Shown here: piece after piece, positions 17,274-26,626 of the stretch
How the letters are laid out: each line of letters starts with the position of its first letter
Position numbering within the stretch: the first letter of the stretch is position 1
Assembly: GCF_003058055.1 (NCBI RefSeq)
Contig: NZ_QBTZ01000001.1
Location: forward strand, 3,738,001 to 3,802,000
Source: Acidovorax sp. 107
GTDB taxonomy: Bacteria; Pseudomonadota; Gammaproteobacteria; Burkholderiales; Burkholderiaceae_C
DNA length: 64,000 bases
Direction: 5' to 3'
Made by a program: the position numbers and the translations under genes
Notes under the pieces: generated by a model
Databases searched by the model: none
What the model was told of the DNA's origin: nothing
The model's input: the letters and a program-made list of their open reading frames with translations, nothing else

Positions 17274-18485
17274 CTATCGCAAGAACCGCCCATCGCGCCC
17301 CACCAGCGTGAGTTCGACAAAGCGCGAGGCGTTGCGGTCGGGCGTGCTGGCGCTGATCTCGAACCCGCCCAGGTCCCACTTTTTCAGGTTCCAGGTGGCG
17401 TCGATGAAGGCTGCGCGGGTGGGGTTGCGGCCTGCGCGCTGCAAAGCCTCGGCAAACACGCGGGCGTTGATGTAGCCCTCCAGCGCCAGATGCGAAGGCT
17501 CGGCCGTGGCGCCCGAGGCCTTCCAGGCGGCCTGGAACTCGCGCACCACGGGCATCACCACGTTGGAGGGCAGGGGCACCACCTGCGAGATCGCCATGCC
17601 CGTGGCGTCCGCGCCCAGGGCCTTGACGGTGGCCGGGGTGCCCATGACCGACAGCGCGTACAGCGTCACGCCCCGCTTGAGCGCGCGGAACGCCTTCACA
17701 AACTCCAGCGTGGGTTTGCCCGCCAGGCCAATCACGATGGCCTCCAGGTTGCCGCCGGCCAGCTTGGCTGCGGCGCTGCCCGCGTCCGAGGCATTGTTCT
17801 CCACGGTCACCGCGACGGCCTCGGGCAGCTTGAGCCGGTCCATGGACTGCTTGGCCGCGTTGAACACCTCTTTGCCGAACGAGTTGTTCTGGTAGACGAT
17901 GCCAATGCGCTGGATGCCGATGGTGGACAGGTGCTGCACCAGCTTCTCGGCCTCGTCGGCATAGCTGGCGCGGATGTTGAACACGTTGCGGGCGTTCTTG
18001 GTGCGGCTGAGCTGCGCGCCGGTGAAGGGCGCAAAAAACGGGATGCCGCTCTCGATCACCTTGGGCAGCATGGCGTCGATCATGGGCGTGCCCATGCAGT
18101 TGAACAGCGCAAAGTACCCAGGGTCGGCCAGAAACTGCTCCACGTTGGCCAGCGCCTTGGGCACGTCGTAGGTGTCGTCCTGGGTGACGAGTTCGATGGC
18201 CTTGCCGTGCACGCCGCCGCGCGCATTGATGCCCGCAAACGCGGCCTTGGCGCCCTGGTGCATGGCCGAGCCCAGATCGCCCAGCGGGCCGGTGAGGGCG
18301 GTGGACTGTGCGATCTTGATGGCGCCCTCCTGCGCGCGGGCTGCGCCGCTCCAGCCCAGCCCGGGCAGGCCCACGGCCGCTGCGGTGGCGGCTGCAGCGG
18401 CCAGCACTTGGCGGCGGGCCAGGGGGCGCAGTGCGGTGGGCGCGGGGTGGTGGGGGCGTGCGGTGGTGGAAGATGGTTGGGTCAT
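17274..18485 (-). CDS. LivK-type periplasmic binding protein with Tat-like signal
   Basis: A 403-residue type I periplasmic binding protein starting at ATG 18483-18485 (GGAGA upstream). The leader has a twin-arginine motif, LARRQVLAAAAATAAAVGLPG (about residues 23-43), cut near AARA. The mature part opens IKIAQSTALTGPLGDLGSAM, and further blocks are GIVYQNNSFGKEVFNAAKQSM and NARGGVHGKAIELVTQDD. It has no permease or ATPase genes beside it, so it probably feeds the LivFGHM complex encoded at 7-12.5 kb. A dyad in its promoter matches one at that operon, which supports this. It is divergent from the Crp/Fnr gene. Confidence 0.87.
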   Translation of the reverse strand: MTQPSSTTARPHHPAPTALRPLARRQVLAAAAATAAAVGLPGLGWSGAARAQEGAIKIAQSTALTGPLGDLGSAMHQGAKAAFAGINARGGVHGKAIELVTQDDTYDVPKALANVEQFLADPGYFALFNCMGTPMIDAMLPKVIESGIPFFAPFTGAQLSRTKNARNVFNIRASYADEAEKLVQHLSTIGIQRIGIVYQNNSFGKEVFNAAKQSMDRLKLPEAVAVTVENNASDAGSAAAKLAGGNLEAIVIGLAGKPTLEFVKAFRALKRGVTLYALSVMGTPATVKALGADATGMAISQVVPLPSNVVMPVVREFQAAWKASGATAEPSHLALEGYINARVFAEALQRAGRNPTRAAFIDATWNLKKWDLGGFEISASTPDRNASRFVELTLVGRDGRFLR

Positions 18486-18563
18486 GGTGCTTGTCTCCTC
18501 GGGGCGCCCTCCCTGTATGGCGGGGGCGCGAGGCGACATCATCCCGTCACGATTGGCATTTTT

Positions 18564-18581
18564 TTGTCGGTCTGACGACAA
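18564..18581. promoter_or_regulatory. 18-bp dyad TTGTCG-N6-CGACAA in a divergent promoter region
   Basis: Perfect 6-bp arms with a 6-bp spacer, located 79 bp from the binding-protein start and 69 bp from the Crp/Fnr start. It resembles the dyad at 14501-14518. The spacing and length suit a Crp/Fnr dimer, so autoregulation is likely. Confidence 0.65.
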
Positions 18582-18649
18582 TTGGGGTCGTGGTATTCCC
18601 GCATGCCCAGGCGGCCGCGGGGCCCCTTTTTCGTGAGAACCTTTGTGCC

Positions 18650-19375
18650 ATGGACCCACGCACCCACCAGGACTTGTCGCTGCACCAGCGGCGCCGTTCG
18701 CCCACACCGCAGGAGCTGGAAGGCATTCCCTGGCTCCCCCTGCTGCTGCCCGCTGAACGGGAGCGTGCGGTGGCCTCGCTGCTGGTGGGTGACGCCAAGC
18801 CGGGCGACTATGTGTGCCGTGTGGGACGCCCGGTGACCTATTGGTTTGGGGTGGTGGAGGGTCTGCTCAAGATGAGCACCGACAACGCCCAGGGGCAGAC
18901 CATGACCTATGCGGGCCTGCCGCCTGGCGGCTGGTTTGGCGAGGGCACGACCATCAAGCGCGAACCCTATCGCTACAACATCCAGGCCCTGCGCAAGAGC
19001 GTGGTGGCGGGGCTGCCCATCGACAGCTTTCACTGGCTGCTGGACCACTCCATCGGCTTCAACCGCTTCGTGATGAACCAGCTCAACGAGCGCCTGGGTC
19101 AGTTCATCGCAGCGCGCGAAATCGACCGCCTGAACAACCCCGATGTGCGGGTGGCGCGCAGCCTGGCATCGCTGTTCAACCCGGTGCTGTACCCGGGCGT
19201 GGGCGAGGTGCTGCGCATCACGCAACAAGAGCTGGCCTATCTGGTGGGGCTGTCACGCCAGCGGGTGAACGAGGCGCTGTCTGCGCTGGAGGCGCAAGGC
19301 GCCATTCGTGTGGAGTACGGCGGCCTGCGCGTGCTGGACTTGGCTGCGCTGCGGTCCAGCGTGACCGCCCCCTGA
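18650..19375 (+). CDS. Crp/Fnr-family transcriptional regulator
   Basis: A 241-residue regulator. Residues about 30-145 form a cyclic-nucleotide-binding-type beta barrel (GDYVCRVGRPVTYWFGVVEG, GGWFGEGTTIK). The C-terminal Crp-type winged helix is TQQELAYLVGLSRQRVNEAL (about residues 188-207). It lacks the N-terminal cysteines of an oxygen-sensing Fnr and the ligand signature of CRP, so the effector is unknown. The ATG at 18650 has only a weak GAGAA ribosome site. It is divergent from the LivK-type gene with a shared dyad, so it most likely controls that gene and the Liv/ligase operon. Confidence 0.88.
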   Translation: MDPRTHQDLSLHQRRRSPTPQELEGIPWLPLLLPAERERAVASLLVGDAKPGDYVCRVGRPVTYWFGVVEGLLKMSTDNAQGQTMTYAGLPPGGWFGEGTTIKREPYRYNIQALRKSVVAGLPIDSFHWLLDHSIGFNRFVMNQLNERLGQFIAAREIDRLNNPDVRVARSLASLFNPVLYPGVGEVLRITQQELAYLVGLSRQRVNEALSALEAQGAIRVEYGGLRVLDLAALRSSVTAP

Positions 19376-19386
19376 GGCGCTCTGCG

Positions 19387-19419
19387 CTTTCCCTCTGGGA
19401 GCGTACGCCCGTGGGAAAG
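19387..19419. terminator. Hairpin between convergent genes
   Basis: Arms CTTTCCC and GGGAAAG enclose a GGG/CCC pair between the ends of the Crp/Fnr gene and the chemoreceptor gene. It may work in both directions; T-runs are short. Confidence 0.5.
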
Positions 19420-19424
19420 TCTCG

Positions 19425-21140
19425 TCAGCTGCGCGGCAGTGCAGGAGCGCGTGACGGGGCAGAGGCCAGTGGGCGTGGGGCTGTGGTGCGTGTGGGCGCC
19501 GGCACCGCCGCCGGTGCTGCGGCGGGGCTGGCGGTACCCCAGCTGTCTTCGCCGCCGCCATCGTTGCGCGTGAGGCGGAAGGTGCCCACCATCTGCGTGA
19601 GGCGCCCCGCCTGGTCCTTGAGGCTGTCGGCGGCGGCCGCGCCTTCTTCCACCAGCGCGGCGTTCTGCTGGGTCATTTCTTCCAGCGCGCCCACGGACTG
19701 GCTCACATGGCCGATGCGCTGGCTTTGCTCCTGCGTGGCGGCCGTGATCTCGCCCATGATGTCGGACACGCGGCGCACCGACTGCACCAGTTCTTCAATG
19801 GTCTTGCCCGCGTGGTTGACGAGCGTGCTGCCTTCTTGCACCTGGTCCACGCTGGTGCCGATCAGGGCCTTGATCTCGCGCGCAGCCTGGGCCGAACGGC
19901 CCGCCAGGTTGCGCACCTCGCCCGCCACCACGGCAAAGCCCCGGCCCTGCTCGCCGGCACGGGCGGCCTCAACGGCGGCGTTCAGCGCGAGGATGTTGGT
20001 CTGGAACGCGATGCCATCGATCACGCTGATGATGTCGGCGATCTTGCGTGAGCTGGCGCTGATGGTGTCCATGGTGCGCACCACCTGGCCCACCACTTCG
20101 CCGCCGCGTGTGGCCGCATCGGACGCGGTGGACGCGAGTTGGTTGGCCTGGCGGGCCGAGTCGGCGCTTTGCGACACCGTGCCGGTCAGGTCCACCAGCG
20201 AGGTGGCAGCGCTTTGCAGGTTGTGCGAGGTCTGCTCCGTGCGCTGGCTCAGGTCCAGGTTGCCCGAGGCCACCTCCGAGCTGGCCACCAGGATGGAGTC
20301 GGCAGTCTGGCCGATCTCGCCCACCAGGGTGCGCAGACGCTCCTGCATGGCCGCAATGGCTTCGAGCAGGCGCCCGGTTTCGTCGTGGATGCGCACCTCC
20401 ACCTGCGAGGTGAGGTCGCCGCGCGCAATGCGCTCGGCCACCACCACCGCACGGCCGATGGGGGCAGTGATGCTGGCCGTGATGCGCCAGGCGATCAGTG
20501 CGCCCAGCCCGATGGCCAGCAGCACCAGCAGCCCGCCCACCACACGGGCGCTGCTCTGGGTTTGCTCTGCAGAAGCCGTGGCTTCGGCATTCAGGGTGTT
20601 TTGCAGTTCGATCAACTCGCGCAGCTTGGCACGCCAGGCGGTTTCGGCGGGGGCCACGCGCGTCATGAGCGCCAGCGTGGCGCTCACGGTGTCGCCGTCG
20701 TCCGCCGCCTTGATGGCGTTGTCGAGCTCGGGGCGCGTCTTGCCGCCCAGGGCCTGCACCTCGCCCAGCAGCTTGAGCTCTGCGGGGGTGGCGGTGGCTG
20801 GGGTGAGCAACTGGGTCAAAGCGGCTTCCTGCGTGGCGTACTCCTTGAGCGTCTTGCCCACGGCCACGATCTGCTCGCGCGCCTGCTTGGGGTCGATGTC
20901 GTTGAGCATGGCGGCGGAGCGGCTCTGGATGCCGATGGCGCTCACGCCCTCCAGCATGCCGTTGACCAGCTTGGCCTTGTTGGCACCTACGTCGGTGATC
21001 TGAATCATCTGATCGTGCACCTTGCCAGCGGACAGTTGGCCCACCGCCGCCACAGCCACCAGGAGCACCAGCATGCAGCCGAACCCCAGGCCGAGTCGGC
21101 TGGAGATCGAGAGGGATTTGAGGGTGGAAGCAGCCGACAT
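19425..21140 (-). CDS. Methyl-accepting chemotaxis protein
   Basis: A 571-residue chemoreceptor. It has a first membrane helix (about 16-38), a four-helix-bundle periplasmic sensor (about 40-195), a second helix (about 198-220), a HAMP domain, and a cytoplasmic coiled coil with the signalling tip around [20 protein letters not shown]. After the signalling domain there is a Pro/Ala-rich tail of about 40 residues with no terminal CheR-docking pentapeptide. It senses small molecules in the periplasm and signals to CheA. The ligand is not apparent from sequence. It stands alone with its own promoter region. Confidence 0.93.
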   Translation of the reverse strand: MSAASTLKSLSISSRLGLGFGCMLVLLVAVAAVGQLSAGKVHDQMIQITDVGANKAKLVNGMLEGVSAIGIQSRSAAMLNDIDPKQAREQIVAVGKTLKEYATQEAALTQLLTPATATPAELKLLGEVQALGGKTRPELDNAIKAADDGDTVSATLALMTRVAPAETAWRAKLRELIELQNTLNAEATASAEQTQSSARVVGGLLVLLAIGLGALIAWRITASITAPIGRAVVVAERIARGDLTSQVEVRIHDETGRLLEAIAAMQERLRTLVGEIGQTADSILVASSEVASGNLDLSQRTEQTSHNLQSAATSLVDLTGTVSQSADSARQANQLASTASDAATRGGEVVGQVVRTMDTISASSRKIADIISVIDGIAFQTNILALNAAVEAARAGEQGRGFAVVAGEVRNLAGRSAQAAREIKALIGTSVDQVQEGSTLVNHAGKTIEELVQSVRRVSDIMGEITAATQEQSQRIGHVSQSVGALEEMTQQNAALVEEGAAAADSLKDQAGRLTQMVGTFRLTRNDGGGEDSWGTASPAAAPAAVPAPTRTTAPRPLASAPSRAPALPRS

Positions 21141-21546
21141 GGGGGTCCTTGGGTCTCGAAAAGGATCAAAGCGTGATCAAACGGTGGGCTTTTGCGCAAA
21201 GCAATAAGGGTGCCCACCGGCCGCTGTGCGCCCATTGGGCGGGCGCTGGGGTCGGTGCAGTGTAGGTAATAACAACCAAATGTGTCATGAGCGTTGCGGA
21301 TGGCCCCATGCCCGATCTGCATGGCCGCCGTTGTTACAAATGCGGCCATGCACGAGCCGGGTGCGCTGGAGGCAAAGTGCAACAGAAGGTCGCGCTGAAA
21401 TCATGATGAAAAACGCTGATGGCGCCATCGAAATATGGCTTTGTTGCTATCAAAAACAAAGTAAATGCAAGGCTTGGGGTTTGCCCTTGCCCACGCCGTG
21501 GGCGCAATCGATCAGGTATAAACCTGTAACACTTGCGAGGCCTTTC
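21141..21546. other. 406-bp divergent intergenic region with one family A repeat
   Basis: No gene is supported. It holds the promoters of the leftward chemoreceptor and the rightward DUF4394 operon and a family A repeat (21421-21460). I see no clear sigma-28 box for the chemoreceptor. Confidence 0.6.
21421..21460 (+). repeat. Family A dispersed repeat, copy 4
   Basis: Contains GCCATCGAAATATGGCTTTG followed by TTGCTATCAAAAACAAA; the right half is conserved, the left half diverged. Confidence 0.6.
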
Positions 21547-22443
21547 ATGCATCCGTTTTTTCCCTCCTCCACGCTGCGCGCGGCCGCCGCCTCTGCGGCG
21601 GCCCTGGCCGTGCTGGCCGGCTGTGCGGCGCCTCGGCCCGACACCGGGTTGCGCGAAACCCTGGTGGCGGTGACGGCCTCGCAGGAGCTCATCACCTTCC
21701 AGGCTGTGCAGCCCGAGCGCATCCTGGAGCGGCGCCCGGTGACGGGCCTGGCGCCTGGCGAACGGCTGGTGGGCATCGACTTCCGCGTGGCCAAGGGCGT
21801 GCTCTATGCGCTGTCGCAAGCGGGCCGCCTGTACACACTCGACATTCCCACGGGCGCGCTGCGCCCGGTGGGCCCCGCGCCCGCTGCGCTGGCGCTGCAG
21901 GGCACCGTGTTCGGCTTTGACTTCAACCCAGCGGCCGACCGCATCCGGGTGGTGTCCAGCACCGGCCAGAACCTGCGTCTGCACCCCGACACCGGGGCTG
22001 CCGTCGATGGCGACGCTGCCGTGGAGGGCGTGCAGCCCGACCCCAGCCTGCGCTACGCCTGGGGCGACGTGAACGCCCGCCGCAAGCCCGACATTGCCGG
22101 TGCTGCCTACACCTACAACCCCAACGACAGCAAGATCACCACCAACTACGTCATCGATCGCGCCCTGGGCGTGCTGGTGATGCAGGGCTCGCGCGAAGGC
22201 ACGGTGCCCGTGGTGTCGCCCAATGCCGGGCAGCTGCGCACCGTAGGCCCGCTGGGGCTGGGGCCGCTCACCGATGTGAGCTTTGACATTGCCGACGTGG
22301 GCAACACCGCCCTCATTGCCGTGCGCACCGCCGCCGATACCCAGACCCGGCTGCACCAGGTGGACCTGGCCACGGGCGCCACCCGCCCCCTGGGCCTGGT
22401 GGGCGACGGCGCCCCACTGGTGGGCCTGGCGATCGAACCATGA
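21547..22443 (+). CDS. DUF4394-domain lipoprotein
   Basis: A 298-residue exported lipoprotein. The leader has a hydrophobic core and lipobox LAGC (about residue 28). The mature domain matches DUF4394, a beta-propeller-like fold of repeated short blocks (VKGVLYALSQAGRLYTLDI, FGFDFNPAADRIRVVSSTGQ). Its function is unknown. The ATG at 21547 is preceded by GAGG. The stop overlaps the next start (ATGA at 22440), so it is the first gene of a three-gene operon with a cupredoxin and a GGDEF/EAL protein. Confidence 0.85.
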   Translation: MHPFFPSSTLRAAAASAAALAVLAGCAAPRPDTGLRETLVAVTASQELITFQAVQPERILERRPVTGLAPGERLVGIDFRVAKGVLYALSQAGRLYTLDIPTGALRPVGPAPAALALQGTVFGFDFNPAADRIRVVSSTGQNLRLHPDTGAAVDGDAAVEGVQPDPSLRYAWGDVNARRKPDIAGAAYTYNPNDSKITTNYVIDRALGVLVMQGSREGTVPVVSPNAGQLRTVGPLGLGPLTDVSFDIADVGNTALIAVRTAADTQTRLHQVDLATGATRPLGLVGDGAPLVGLAIEP

Positions 22444-23084
22444 GCCAGAGCGGTATGCCCAGGCTGCCGGTGCGTGCGGGGCGCAGGACTTGGTGCGCGG
22501 CGCTGCTGGCCACGTTGGCCGCTGGCGCCGGTGCGGGCACGGTGCAGGTCGATGTGTCTGACGCCGCGGGCAAGCCGCTGGCCGATGCCGTGGTGTTTCT
22601 GGACTCTGCCGAGGCGCGCAAGCAGGTCAAGCCGCTGTCTGGTGCGGAGATGGCGCAGGAGAAGCGGCAGTTCGTGCCCGGCCTGCTGGTGGTGCCAGTG
22701 GGCACCGAGGTGCTGTTCCCCAACCGCGATTCGGTGCGGCACCATGTGTACTCCTTCTCGCCTGCCAAGAAGTTCGAGCTCAAGCTGTACAGCGGCACGC
22801 CGTCCAACCCGGTGCTGTTTGACAAATCCGGGGTGGTCACCCTGGGCTGCAATATCCACGACCAGATGGTGGGCTGGGTGCTGGTGGTGGATACGCCGTA
22901 CTACGCACGCACCCCCGCCGCCACCGGCAAGGCGCAGCTCGACAACGTGCCGCCCGGCACCTACACGCTGCGCACCTGGCACACCCGCCTGCCGGTGGGT
23001 GCCCCGGCGCTGGAGCAGACGTTGGCCGTGCCCGCCACGGGCATGGCCACGGCCTCGGTGCGCATGACGGGGTTGCAGCCTTGA
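22440..23084 (+). CDS. Periplasmic cupredoxin (MauL / methylamine-utilisation-like)
   Basis: A 214-residue exported protein (signal about residues 13-33). Type 1 copper ligands are visible: His in NRDSVRHHVYSF (about residues 98-103), then Cys, His and Met in GCNIHDQMVGW (about 138-147). A carboxypeptidase-regulatory-like beta domain follows (AQLDNVPPGTYTLRTWHTRL). Proteins of this kind are often called methylamine utilisation protein, but no methylamine dehydrogenase genes are present. It probably carries electrons or senses copper/redox state. It overlaps both neighbours (ATGA upstream, TGATG downstream), so it is co-translated with the c-di-GMP protein. Confidence 0.82.
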   Translation: MSQSGMPRLPVRAGRRTWCAALLATLAAGAGAGTVQVDVSDAAGKPLADAVVFLDSAEARKQVKPLSGAEMAQEKRQFVPGLLVVPVGTEVLFPNRDSVRHHVYSFSPAKKFELKLYSGTPSNPVLFDKSGVVTLGCNIHDQMVGWVLVVDTPYYARTPAATGKAQLDNVPPGTYTLRTWHTRLPVGAPALEQTLAVPATGMATASVRMTGLQP

Positions 23085-25417
23085 TGCGGCTGCGCCTGGC
23101 CCGGCGCAGCCTGATCCTGCGGTTGGTGGGGTTGTCGCTGCTGCTGCTGCTCATCGTGCAGGCGGCGGGTTTTGCGGTGGTGCGGGCCTCCATCGACCGC
23201 AATGCGCGCGCCCAGATCGCGCGTGCCCTGGACCTGGACGAAAACATCTGGCGCCGCCTGCTGGACCAGAACGCCGAGCAACTGCGCCAGGGCTCGGCCT
23301 TGCTGGCTGCCGACTACGGGTTTCGCGCTGCGGTCAACTCGGGGGACGAGGAAACCATCCAATCGGTGCTGGAGAACCACGGCAGCCGCATCGGCGCGGC
23401 CGTGACCGCGCTGCTGGGGACCGACCTCACGCTGCGTGCGGTCAGCCTCACGGGCAGCATGGACCAATTTCCGGCCACGCTGCGGCAGGTGGTGCCCCGG
23501 CTGGCGCAGCAGCCCCAGGGAAGCCAGATTGCGGTCATGGACGGCGTGCCCTACCAGTTTGTGATGGTGCCCCTGCGGGCGCCGGTGGTCATTGGCTGGG
23601 TGCTCATGGGTTTTCGCATCGACCAGTCGCGTGCCGACGAAATGCGCCAGCTGTTGTCCGTGCATGTGACCTTGATGGTCAAGGCTCCCGACGGCACGGT
23701 GACCCTGCCCGTCAGCACCTTGCCCGCCGATGCGCGGGCCTTGCTGCTAGGCAGCGGTGGCGCCGCGGGCGAGCTGCAGACGGAAGAGGGCGCATTGCTC
23801 GCGCGCTCCAGCCGGATGGACAGCGTGGGGGGCGAGGTGCACTCGCTGCTGCTGCGCTCGGTGGACGAGGTGGTGGCGCCGTACCGGCAACTGCAGGTGC
23901 TGCTGGCCATCATCACCGTGGCGGGTGTGCTGCTGTTTGCGGCGGGCACGGGCCTGGTGGCCCAGCGGCTCACCACGCCCCTGCGCTCGCTGCTGGCGGC
24001 CACGCAGCGGCTGTCGCGCGGCGAATACGACGTACCGCTGGAGCACACCGACCGCACCGACGAGATTGGCAACCTGGCGCGCTCGTTTGACCACATGCGG
24101 GTGGACATTGGCGCGCAGCAAGCCGAGATCCGCCGGCTGGCCTACTGGGACCGGCTGACGGGCCTGCCCAACCGGGAGCGTTTTCGTGACGCCGTGGTGC
24201 AGGCCATTGCAGCCAGCACTGCACCCGTGCAACCCTTGGCGGTGCTCACGCTGGACCTGGACCGGTTCAAGCATGTCAACGATGTGCTGGGCTACGCATT
24301 TGGCGACCGCCTTCTGCAGGCGGTGGCAGAGCGCCTGAGCCAGCAGCTGCCATCCCCCGACGACATGGTGGCGCGGCTGGGCGGCAATGAATTCGCCATC
24401 CTGCTGCGACGTGCCGACGCCGCCGCCGCGCACGACATTGCGCAGCGCATCAACCGTTCGTTCGAGCAGCCGCTGGCTTTTGAAGACCAGACCGTGGACC
24501 TGAGCGCGGGCATTGGCTTTGCCTGCTGGCCGGGCGATGCGGACGATGCCGACACCCTGCTCAGCCGCTCTGAAATCGCCATGTATGCCGCCAAGCGTCA
24601 GCTCAGTGGCGCGCTGCAGTACGACGCAGCGTTTGACTCGTCCAGCGCCCAGACCCTGTCGCTGCTGACCGAGCTGCGCCAGGCTGTGGAGCACCATGAG
24701 CTGCGCCTGTACCTGCAGCCCAAGGTGCCCTTGCACGGGCAGCCGGGTCTGGCGGCCGAGGCGCTGGTGCGCTGGCAGCACCCGCAGCGCGGGCTGGTGC
24801 CGCCCATGCAGTTCATTCCGTTTGCCGAGCAGACCGGGTTTGTGCGCCACCTCACGCTGTGGATGTTTGAAGAAGTCGCGCGCCTGCTGGCAGACCCGCG
24901 CGCGCGGGGCCTGCCGCTCAGGGTGTCGGTCAACCTCTCCACCCGCGATCTGCTCGACCCCGAACTGAGCCACCGGCTGGCCGACATCCTGGCACGCCAC
25001 GGGGTGCTTGCGAGTGCCTTCTGCCTGGAGATCACCGAGAGCGCGATCATGGACGACCCGCAGCGCGCCGAGGCCATGCTCAACCGCCTGTCGGAGCAGG
25101 GCTTCAAGCTGTCCATCGATGATTTCGGCACGGGTTATTCGTCGCTGGCCTATCTCAAGCGCCTGCCGGTCGATGAGCTCAAGATCGACAAGTCGTTTGT
25201 GATGGGCATGGAGTCCGGCGAGGACGACGCGATGATCGTGCGTTCGACCATCGATCTGGCGCACAACCTGGGACTCACCGTGGTGGCCGAGGGCGTGGAG
25301 ACGGCGGCCATCCTGGAGCGCCTGCGTGTCCTGGCCTGCGATGAGGCGCAGGGTTACCACATTGCGCGGCCTCTGCCGGTCGATGATTTTCTGGCCTGGC
25401 AGGCGCACCAGGGGTAG
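23084..25417 (+). CDS. Membrane-bound GGDEF/EAL protein with periplasmic sensor, probable c-di-GMP phosphodiesterase
   Basis: A 777-residue protein. It has a membrane helix (about 12-33), a periplasmic sensor of about 240 residues, a second helix (about 278-300), a HAMP domain, then GGDEF and EAL domains. The GGDEF site reads GGNEF and no RxxD inhibitory site precedes it, so cyclase activity is doubtful. The EAL domain is intact: AEALVRW, LEITESAIMDD, SIDDFGTGYSSLAYL and VVAEGVET. It should therefore mainly break down cyclic di-GMP. The start ATG at 23084 overlaps the cupredoxin stop. The operon suggests that the sensor domain reads a signal involving the cupredoxin or the DUF4394 lipoprotein. 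Confidence 0.9.
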   Translation: MRLRLARRSLILRLVGLSLLLLLIVQAAGFAVVRASIDRNARAQIARALDLDENIWRRLLDQNAEQLRQGSALLAADYGFRAAVNSGDEETIQSVLENHGSRIGAAVTALLGTDLTLRAVSLTGSMDQFPATLRQVVPRLAQQPQGSQIAVMDGVPYQFVMVPLRAPVVIGWVLMGFRIDQSRADEMRQLLSVHVTLMVKAPDGTVTLPVSTLPADARALLLGSGGAAGELQTEEGALLARSSRMDSVGGEVHSLLLRSVDEVVAPYRQLQVLLAIITVAGVLLFAAGTGLVAQRLTTPLRSLLAATQRLSRGEYDVPLEHTDRTDEIGNLARSFDHMRVDIGAQQAEIRRLAYWDRLTGLPNRERFRDAVVQAIAASTAPVQPLAVLTLDLDRFKHVNDVLGYAFGDRLLQAVAERLSQQLPSPDDMVARLGGNEFAILLRRADAAAAHDIAQRINRSFEQPLAFEDQTVDLSAGIGFACWPGDADDADTLLSRSEIAMYAAKRQLSGALQYDAAFDSSSAQTLSLLTELRQAVEHHELRLYLQPKVPLHGQPGLAAEALVRWQHPQRGLVPPMQFIPFAEQTGFVRHLTLWMFEEVARLLADPRARGLPLRVSVNLSTRDLLDPELSHRLADILARHGVLASAFCLEITESAIMDDPQRAEAMLNRLSEQGFKLSIDDFGTGYSSLAYLKRLPVDELKIDKSFVMGMESGEDDAMIVRSTIDLAHNLGLTVVAEGVETAAILERLRVLACDEAQGYHIARPLPVDDFLAWQAHQG

Positions 25418-25480
25418 GCGGCGCCAGGGCCGTTGCATTTCATTTGGGGCCCGGGCGGTCCGCAGGCGAAAATACGCGCA

Positions 25481-26581
25481 ATGTCTTCTTCTTCCTCTCG
25501 CCCGCCTGCGGGCCCTGCTGCGGCCCCAGCCTCTGACGCTGGCGCGTCCCCTTCCTCTGCGCCCGCGTCCGTCCGACCCGTGCTGCGCCGCCCGACCCTG
25601 GCGGCCAAGCCCGCTCCCGCGCGGCCTGCGCCGCCGCCCAGGGCTCCCCGCCCCGCCCGCGCGCCCGCGCCGTCTGGCTACCGTGTGGCGTCGGGCGCAT
25701 TTGTCGCGCCGGTGCGTCAGGTGCCTGCGCCCGCCACCAGCACCGTGGGAGGCTTGCCCACCTCGCGCCTGAACAAACGCATGGCTGAACTGGGCTTGTG
25801 TTCGCGGCGTGAGGCCGACGACTGGGTGGAGCAGGGCTGGGTCAAGGTCAACGGCGTGGTGGCCACCATGGGCCAGCAGGTCACGGCGGCCGACCGCATC
25901 GAGGTGGACAAGATTGCCCAGGGTTTCCAGGAGCAGCGCGTCACCATCCTGCTGAACAAGCCCATTGGCTATGTGAGCGGCCAGGCCGAAGACGGCCACA
26001 CGCCCGCCGTGGCGCTGATCAACCCGCGCACCCACTGGCGCGATGACCCCAGCCGCAACCGCTTCTCCCCGCCGCAGCTGCGGGGCCTGGCGCCCTGCGG
26101 GCGGCTCGATATCGACTCGGTGGGCCTTTTGGTACTGACGCAGGACGGCCGCGTGGCCCGGCAGATCATTGGCGAGGACTCCGTGATGGAGAAGGAGTAC
26201 CTGGTGCGCGTGGTCTACCAGGCTCCGGGCCAGGCAGCGCCACGCCATCCCAGCGAGCGCTCCGCGCCACTGCAGGAAATCAACGAGCGTGACCCGGTCA
26301 GCACCAATGTGCAGGCGGTGTTTCCCAAAGAGCTGCTGGAGCGCCTGCGCCATGGGCTGAGCCTGGACGGCGAGGCACTCAAGCCTGCCAAGGTCGATTG
26401 GCAGAACCCCGAGCAGCTGCGTTTTGTGTTGACCGAGGGCAAGAAGCGTCAGATTCGCCGCATGTGCGAGCTGGTGGGGCTCAAGGTGGTGGGCCTCAAG
26501 CGCATCCGCATCGGCCGCGTGACCCTGGGCAACCTGCCCGTGGGCCAGTGGCGCTACCTGTCGCCCAACGAGCGGTTCTGA
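25481..26581 (+). CDS. 23S rRNA pseudouridine synthase, RluF-like
   Basis: A 366-residue protein: an Ala/Pro/Ser-rich N-terminal extension (about 1-100), an S4 RNA-binding domain (RLNKRMAELGLCSRREADDW), and a RsuA/RluB/E/F catalytic domain with the active-site aspartate in GRLDIDSVGLLVLTQDG. The C-terminal block GKKRQIRRMCELVGLKVVGL is typical. It isomerises a uridine in large-subunit rRNA, probably the RluF position. The low-complexity N-terminus is longer than in E. coli RluF and is likely unstructured. It begins 63 bp after the GGDEF/EAL gene and may have its own promoter. Confidence 0.88.
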   Translation: MSSSSSRPPAGPAAAPASDAGASPSSAPASVRPVLRRPTLAAKPAPARPAPPPRAPRPARAPAPSGYRVASGAFVAPVRQVPAPATSTVGGLPTSRLNKRMAELGLCSRREADDWVEQGWVKVNGVVATMGQQVTAADRIEVDKIAQGFQEQRVTILLNKPIGYVSGQAEDGHTPAVALINPRTHWRDDPSRNRFSPPQLRGLAPCGRLDIDSVGLLVLTQDGRVARQIIGEDSVMEKEYLVRVVYQAPGQAAPRHPSERSAPLQEINERDPVSTNVQAVFPKELLERLRHGLSLDGEALKPAKVDWQNPEQLRFVLTEGKKRQIRRMCELVGLKVVGLKRIRIGRVTLGNLPVGQWRYLSPNERF

Positions 26582-26626
26582 GAGCCCCGGGCTCCTTGCG
26601 AATATTTTCTGAACGGAGCCCCTCTC

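Noticed and set aside
22440..23084. Methylamine metabolism, suggested by the usual annotation of this cupredoxin family
   Set aside because: No methylamine dehydrogenase or mau genes are nearby; only the copper-ligand pattern is supported.
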